In this document: one piece after another, positions 6,158 to 9,806 of the stretch
Position numbering within the stretch: position 1 is the stretch's first letter
Layout: the number at the start of each line of letters is the position of its first letter
DNA from: an uncultured Solirubrobacteraceae bacterium
GTDB taxonomy: Bacteria; Actinomycetota; Thermoleophilia; Solirubrobacterales; Solirubrobacteraceae
Reading direction: 5' to 3'
Length of the DNA: 9,806 bases
NCBI GenBank assembly: GCA_955652345.1
Contig: CATPBV010000295.1
Span: 1 to 9,806 of the forward strand
Position numbers and translations under genes: made by a program
The notes under the pieces: generated by a model
Seen by the model: only the letters and a program-made list of their open reading frames with translations
What the model was told of the DNA's origin: nothing
Database searches by the model: none

Positions 6158-6182
6158 AGCATCGCCGGTCCGTCGCGATGCT
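6158..6182. repeat. Perfect inverted repeat upstream of cysD
   Basis: AGCATCGC (6158-6165) and GCGATGCT (6175-6182) are perfect 8-bp arms around a 9-nt spacer, 16 nt before the cysD ATG on the minus strand. It could be an operator for a sulfur-responsive regulator, a 5'-leader hairpin, or a terminator stem for the metallo-beta-lactamase gene upstream. No T-run follows. If cysD used ATG 6162, that codon would fall inside the arm. Confidence 0.45.
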
Positions 6183-6220
6183 CGTCGTCGGCAAGCAAAT
6201 GTACACGGCTTCTGAGCGCT

Positions 6221-7003
6221 TCAGCGCAGCACCTGTTGCAGGTTGGCGTCATGGATCCGCCGCTGGGCGCGACCGCTGCGCGATCTGGGGAGGGTTGCGC
6301 GCGCGGCGTCACGCGCCAGTGCCCGCAAGTACTCGACGTCCTCGTTGTGGACGGCGAGCGCCCGCTCGCGGCTGATCGGCGCTCCGTGGCCGGGCACCAC
6401 CGTGTCGACGCGCTCGACCAGGGGCGCCAGCCGTTCGAGGGTGGCTTGGTACGCGTCGACCGACCCGTCCTCGGAGATCGACGGGATCTCCACCGGTGAA
6501 AGGTAGTCGCCGCACACGAGCACCGCTGCCCAGTCGATCAGGAAGGCGGTTCCGTCCGCCGTGTGACCACCTGTGGGGTGCAGCTCGAGCTCGTGCTCGG
6601 ATCCGAGAGACAGGTGGCCTGGGACCGGGAGCGTCTGGATACCCCCAAGCGCCAGCGGAGGCCTGGATTCGACGTAGTGCTCATCGTCGAAGTCGCGCAG
6701 CTCCCGTGCGGCCTGGCCAGGCTCCGCGGCGAGCCTTGCGGCGGTGCTCTCCCCGCAGCCGAGCGCAAGCTCCCGGAACGCAAGGCGCCCCAGCAGGTGG
6801 TCCCAGTCACCGTGGGTCGCCAGCAAGCCGGAAACTGGGAATCCGGCCCGATCGAGGAGGTCCGGGAGCGCCTCGAGCTCCGCCGGGTAGACGGGGGAGT
6901 CGATTACGAAGCCCTCCTCGCCCGACCGCACGGCGGTGCTTGTCGTCTGCCATACGCTGCTTACCGCGACGAGCACGTCCTCGTGCAGCGCGACCACGCG
7001 CAC
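6221..7003 (-). CDS. Metallo-beta-lactamase-fold hydrolase
   Basis: This is a 260-residue MBL-superfamily protein, probably a cytoplasmic metal-dependent hydrolase; the substrate is not inferable. Metal-ligand motifs are in order: THGDWDH (His64, Asp66, Asp68, His69), His147 in PTGGHTADG, Asp166 in VCGDYLSP and His206 in VVPGHGAP. The first motif has Asp where the classical HxHxDH has its second His, a variant seen in some MBL subfamilies, so metal binding may differ. The start is GTG 7003-7001, with another GTG 6 nt inside; no strong Shine-Dalgarno is seen. The C-terminal 30 or so residues are Arg-rich and low-complexity, outside the fold. It lies 63 nt downstream of the HAD gene on the same strand and 79 nt upstream of cysD. 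Nothing ties it functionally to sulfate assimilation. Confidence 0.87.
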   Translation of the reverse strand: MRVVALHEDVLVAVSSVWQTTSTAVRSGEEGFVIDSPVYPAELEALPDLLDRAGFPVSGLLATHGDWDHLLGRLAFRELALGCGESTAARLAAEPGQAARELRDFDDEHYVESRPPLALGGIQTLPVPGHLSLGSEHELELHPTGGHTADGTAFLIDWAAVLVCGDYLSPVEIPSISEDGSVDAYQATLERLAPLVERVDTVVPGHGAPISRERALAVHNEDVEYLRALARDAARATLPRSRSGRAQRRIHDANLQQVLR

Positions 7004-7066
7004 GGATCGAGCTACCGGCCCGGACGACTCAGTAGGCGCTCGAGCATCCGGTGCCTGCGGTCGACA

Positions 7067-7747
7067 CTAGGTCACCCCGAGCAGCTTCGCCGCCTCGCGG
7101 AGGTTGCTCACCTCGGCGTCGGGCTTTCGCTGATTTGGCTCGAGCTGCTGCTTTGAACGATTGACCCAGATGACCGGCACCTTCTTCTTGAGGCACGGCT
7201 CGACGTCGTGGTAGTAGCTGGCCGCAACGTGGACCCAGCCTCGCTTGCCGCCGATGCGGCGCTCGCACTCTGTGAAGTGGGCCGGGTCGGGCTTGTAGGA
7301 GCGAACCTGCTGCGCCGTTACGACCAGGTCGAAGTCGAGCTGCATGTGACGGCGCGTTTGGCCGAGGAGCTTGTCGTCGATGTTCGAGATCAGCCCTACC
7401 TTGTACTTCTTTGCGATCTTCTGGAGGGTGGGGTTGGTCTCCCTGAACGGGAGCCAGCGCTGCACCGAATCAGGGAGGAAGCCCGACCGCGAGGGCTCGA
7501 GCGGCCAGCCCAGCTGCTTTGCAATCTGCACCGCTGTGCGCCGCAATACCTCGGCATACAGCTCATATGAGCCCGCCTGAATCTGCTGCTGGACCTCATG
7601 AAAGAGGGGGATCAGCTCCTCGCGCTCGATCGTGAAGCCGTCGCGCGCGGCCTCGCGGGCGAACGCGTCATACGCGCCGGTCTCCCAGTCGATAAGCGTC
7701 CCGTACACGTCGAATGTGACGAACGTGATTGCTTTCGGGATCGCCAT
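7067..7747 (-). CDS. HAD-superfamily hydrolase, haloacid dehalogenase type II-like
   Basis: The protein has 226 residues, the usual size for type II haloacid dehalogenases and related HAD phosphatases. Motif I is FDVYGTL with nucleophile Asp13. The second Asp of classical phosphatases is replaced by Tyr (DVYGT), which is typical of the dehalogenase-type branch. Motif II is ISNID (Ser121), motif III YKPDP (Lys152) and motif IV SYYHDVEP (Asp181). The reaction could be hydrolytic dehalogenation of 2-haloacids or an unrelated phosphoester cleavage; the motifs do not decide. The start is ATG 7747 (MAIPKAITFVTFDVYG) and the stop TAG 7069-7067. It is the first gene of a leftward run with the MBL hydrolase and diverges from sucC. 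Confidence 0.9.
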   Translation of the reverse strand: MAIPKAITFVTFDVYGTLIDWETGAYDAFAREAARDGFTIEREELIPLFHEVQQQIQAGSYELYAEVLRRTAVQIAKQLGWPLEPSRSGFLPDSVQRWLPFRETNPTLQKIAKKYKVGLISNIDDKLLGQTRRHMQLDFDLVVTAQQVRSYKPDPAHFTECERRIGGKRGWVHVAASYYHDVEPCLKKKVPVIWVNRSKQQLEPNQRKPDAEVSNLREAAKLLGVT

Positions 7748-7868
7748 GGCGCGGGGATGATGCCATGCGGAAGGCGCCGGACGCGCCGCCCCTGAGGCGA
7801 TGCGGCATCCCTCCGCGCGCTGCCGCCGGTGCTTTCGGCGGTCATTTCAATAGAGTGCGAGTGGTCCC
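7748..7868. promoter_or_regulatory. Divergent intergenic region between the HAD gene and sucCD
   Basis: This 121-bp spacer must hold promoters for both directions, but I cannot point to convincing -35/-10 boxes. It contains two inverted pairs: GATGCC near 7759 with GGCATC near 7804 (long spacer), and GGCGC/GCGCC around 7783-7797. It also holds the hairpin listed separately. Confidence 0.4.
7823..7841 (+). other. GC-rich hairpin in the sucC leader
   Basis: CCGCCG (7823-7828) and CGGCGG (7836-7841) form a perfect 6-bp stem with a 7-nt loop, followed by TCATTTCAATAG and then sucC 28 nt away. If it is transcribed with sucC it would be a leader stem-loop. The short T-rich tail is too weak to call a terminator. 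Confidence 0.3.
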
Positions 7869-9014
7869 GTGGATCTCCTCGAATACCAGGGAAAGCAGCT
7901 GTTCGCGCGCCACGGGGTGCCCGCTCCGGAGGGCCGTCCCGCCAGCACCGTCGAGGAAGCGGTAGCCGCGGCGGACGAGATCGGCTATCCGTGCGTGGTG
8001 AAGGCGCAGGTCCAGATCGGCGGCCGCGGCAAGGCCGGCGGGATCAAGCTCGCCAAGGACCGCTCTGAGGCCGAGGAGAACGCCCGGGCGATCCTGGGCA
8101 TGGACATTCGCGGCCTCACCGTCCACGAGGTCTGGATCGAGGCGGCGTCGGAGATCGCGTCGGAGTACTACGCCTCGGTGGTGTTCGACCGCTCGGCGAA
8201 AGCGCCGCTGATGATGCTCTCGACCAAGGGAGGAATGGACATCGAGGAAGTGGCAGCGTCGGATCCCGATGCGATCGCACGCCTGCACATCGATCCCCTG
8301 ATCGGCTTTCAGGACTTCCACGGCCGGCGCCTTGCGTTCGAGGCGCGCGTCGATGCTGATGTGGTTCGCCCCGTGGGCTCGATGCTCGCGCGCCTCTACG
8401 GTCTGTTCGTGGAAGAGGACGCGACGCTGGTCGAGGTCAACCCGCTGATCGTCACTCCCGAGCGCGAGGTCAGGGCGCTCGACGCGAAGGTCACGCTCGA
8501 CGACAACGCGCTGTTCCGGCACCCCGAGAACGCCGGGCTGCGAGACGTCTCCGGCGAGGACGAGCAGGAGCGGATGGCCAAGGAGCGGGGACTCACGTAC
8601 GTGAAGCTCGATGGCGACATCGGGATCCTCGGCAACGGCGCCGGCCTGGTGATGTCGACGCTCGACGTTGTGGCCGAGGCGGGCGGCGCTCCCGCGAACT
8701 TCCTCGACGCGGGCGGAGGCTCCAAGGCGGAGGCGATCACCAGCGCCGTCGAGGTGATCCTGTCCGACCCTAAGGTGAAGGCCGTGCTGTTCAACATCTT
8801 CGGGGGGATCACTCGCTGCGACGAGGTCGCAAGGGGCTTGATCGAGGCGTTCGCGAAGATCGATCCGAAGGTCCCCTTCGTCGTGCGTCTCGACGGGACC
8901 AACGATGTGGAGGGCCGGCGGCTGCTCGCGGAGGCGCGGCTGCCCAACGTCTACACGGAGTCGACGATGGACGGCGCCGCGGAGAAGGTGGTCGAGCTGG
9001 CGAGGGCGGCGTGA
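7869..9014 (+). CDS. sucC: Succinyl-CoA synthetase (ADP/GDP-forming) beta subunit
   Basis: This is the ATP-grasp subunit of the TCA-cycle enzyme that converts succinyl-CoA to succinate with formation of ATP or GTP. It acts with SucD in the cytoplasm. The protein has 381 residues, close to the family norm. It opens with MDLLEYQGKQLFARHGVPAP (initiator GTG 7869). The ATP-grasp segment VVKAQVQIGGRGKAGGIKLA, LVEVNPLI and LDAKVTLDDNALFRHP follow. The C-terminal ligase domain has GAGLVMSTLDVV, NFLDAGGGSKAE, FNIFGGITRCDEVARGL and VVRLDGTNDVEGRRLL. The Shine-Dalgarno is weak (GAGTGCGAG just upstream). The stop TGA 9012-9014 overlaps the sucD start as GTGA, so the subunits are translationally coupled. 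Confidence 0.97.
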   Translation: MDLLEYQGKQLFARHGVPAPEGRPASTVEEAVAAADEIGYPCVVKAQVQIGGRGKAGGIKLAKDRSEAEENARAILGMDIRGLTVHEVWIEAASEIASEYYASVVFDRSAKAPLMMLSTKGGMDIEEVAASDPDAIARLHIDPLIGFQDFHGRRLAFEARVDADVVRPVGSMLARLYGLFVEEDATLVEVNPLIVTPEREVRALDAKVTLDDNALFRHPENAGLRDVSGEDEQERMAKERGLTYVKLDGDIGILGNGAGLVMSTLDVVAEAGGAPANFLDAGGGSKAEAITSAVEVILSDPKVKAVLFNIFGGITRCDEVARGLIEAFAKIDPKVPFVVRLDGTNDVEGRRLLAEARLPNVYTESTMDGAAEKVVELARAA

Positions 9015-9806
9015 GCATCCTTGTGGACGAGCAGACCCGGCTGTGCGTGTCGGGGATCACCGGTCGCGAGGGCACCTTCCACTCGCTGCGAAATCGCGAC
9101 TACGGGACTCAGGTGGTCGCTGGGGTGACCCCTGGCAAGGGTGGTCAGGACGTCGACCGGATTCCGGTGTTCAACACCTTCCACGACGCGGTCGCTCAGA
9201 CCGGCGCGAACACGGCGATGGTGTTCGTCCCGCCGCGGTTCGCCGCTGACTCGATCCTCGAAGCCGAGGACGCGGGCGCGGCGCTGATCATCACGATCAC
9301 CGAGGGGATCCCCGCCCACGATGAGCTCCGCGTCTACAACGTCCTTCGCAAGAACGGCCGCGCGCGGCTGGTCGGCCCGAACTGCCCGGGGATCCTGTCT
9401 CCCGGCAAGGCAAACGTCGGCATCATCCCCGCCTCGTTCTTCAAGCAGGGCAACGTCGGCGTGGTCTCCCGTTCGGGAACCCTGACCTACCAGATCGGCA
9501 ACGTCCTCGCCCAGCGCGGGTTCGGCAACTCGACGATCGTGGGCATCGGCGGAGACCCGGTTCCGGGGACGGACTTCATCGACGTGATCACGATGTTCGA
9601 GGAGGATCCGGAAACCGAGCTGATCGTGATGTGCGGCGAGATCGGCGGCGACGCCGAGGAGCGAGCCGCCGAGTTCATCGCCGACAACGTGTCCAAGCCC
9701 GTGGTCGCCTATATCGCCGGCTTCACCGCGCCCCCGGGCAAGACGATGGGCCACGCCGGAGCGATCGTGTCCGGCTCGCACGGGACCGCGCGGGCCAAGG
9801 CTGAGG
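9011..9806 (+). CDS. sucD: Succinyl-CoA synthetase alpha subunit, 3' truncated by window end
   Basis: This subunit binds CoA and carries the phosphohistidine of succinyl-CoA synthetase. GTG 9011 begins MSILVDEQTRLCVSGITGREGT. The CoA-binding Rossmann domain follows with TFHSLRNRDYGTQVVAGVTP and GKGG. Next come FVPPRFAADSILEAEDAG, ITEGIPAHDEL, LVGPNCPGILSPGKANVGII and VVSRSGTLTYQIGN. GIGGDPVPGTDFIDV and the active-site segment GHAGAIVSG complete the visible part; the phosphorylated His is codon 9752-9754, residue 248. About 265 residues are seen; the family is around 290-300, so only the last 25-35 are missing. The start overlaps the sucC stop by four bases. Confidence 0.96.
   Translation, partial: MSILVDEQTRLCVSGITGREGTFHSLRNRDYGTQVVAGVTPGKGGQDVDRIPVFNTFHDAVAQTGANTAMVFVPPRFAADSILEAEDAGAALIITITEGIPAHDELRVYNVLRKNGRARLVGPNCPGILSPGKANVGIIPASFFKQGNVGVVSRSGTLTYQIGNVLAQRGFGNSTIVGIGGDPVPGTDFIDVITMFEEDPETELIVMCGEIGGDAEERAAEFIADNVSKPVVAYIAGFTAPPGKTMGHAGAIVSGSHGTARAKAE

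Noticed and set aside
1..9806. CRISPR arrays, tRNA or rRNA genes, insertion sequences, attachment sites
   Set aside because: I found no direct-repeat/spacer pattern, cloverleaf, transposase or terminal inverted repeats anywhere in the window.

Overview
The window is GC-rich, densely coded chromosomal DNA from what looks like a high-GC actinobacterium, possibly of the Thermoleophilia type. The pointers are a biotin carboxylase fused to its biotin carrier domain, GTG starts, overlapping stop/start pairs and a fused CysN-CysC. The lineage is an inference from gene content and base composition; no rRNA or other phylogenetic marker is present.

Left part (1-3244, all + strand). The window opens inside the 3' half of an acyl-CoA carboxylase alpha subunit (biotin carboxylase plus BCCP), which ends at 925. 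A leader follows with a recognisable class-I cyclic di-GMP (GEMM-I) riboswitch aptamer at about 997-1075. Next come a strong Shine-Dalgarno sequence and a 40-codon gene (1099-1221). This gene encodes two tandem 18-residue repeats that differ mostly by synonymous changes where the amino acid is kept. Behind it are a kinesin-light-chain-type TPR protein (1241-2344) and, 5 nt later, a damaged MFS transporter gene (2350-3244). Peptide, TPR gene and transporter remnant are tightly packed on one strand and may form one c-di-GMP-controlled unit. The repeat peptide under the riboswitch is the most novel item in the window.

Middle part (3287-7747, all - strand). A sulfate-activation pair, cysD then a fused cysN-cysC, runs leftward and converges on the MFS remnant. 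Together these make APS from sulfate and ATP, then PAPS. The cysNC reading frame has no ATG, GTG or TTG upstream of its P-loop. The likely start is a CTG that overlaps the cysD stop codon and sits behind a strong Shine-Dalgarno sequence. Upstream of cysD are a metallo-beta-lactamase-fold hydrolase and a type II haloacid-dehalogenase-like hydrolase, also leftward. An 8-bp-arm inverted repeat lies just before the cysD start.

Right part (7869-9806, + strand). sucC and sucD, the two subunits of succinyl-CoA synthetase of the TCA cycle, are translationally coupled by a GTGA overlap. They diverge from the HAD gene across a 121-bp spacer. sucD runs off the window end just after its active-site histidine region.
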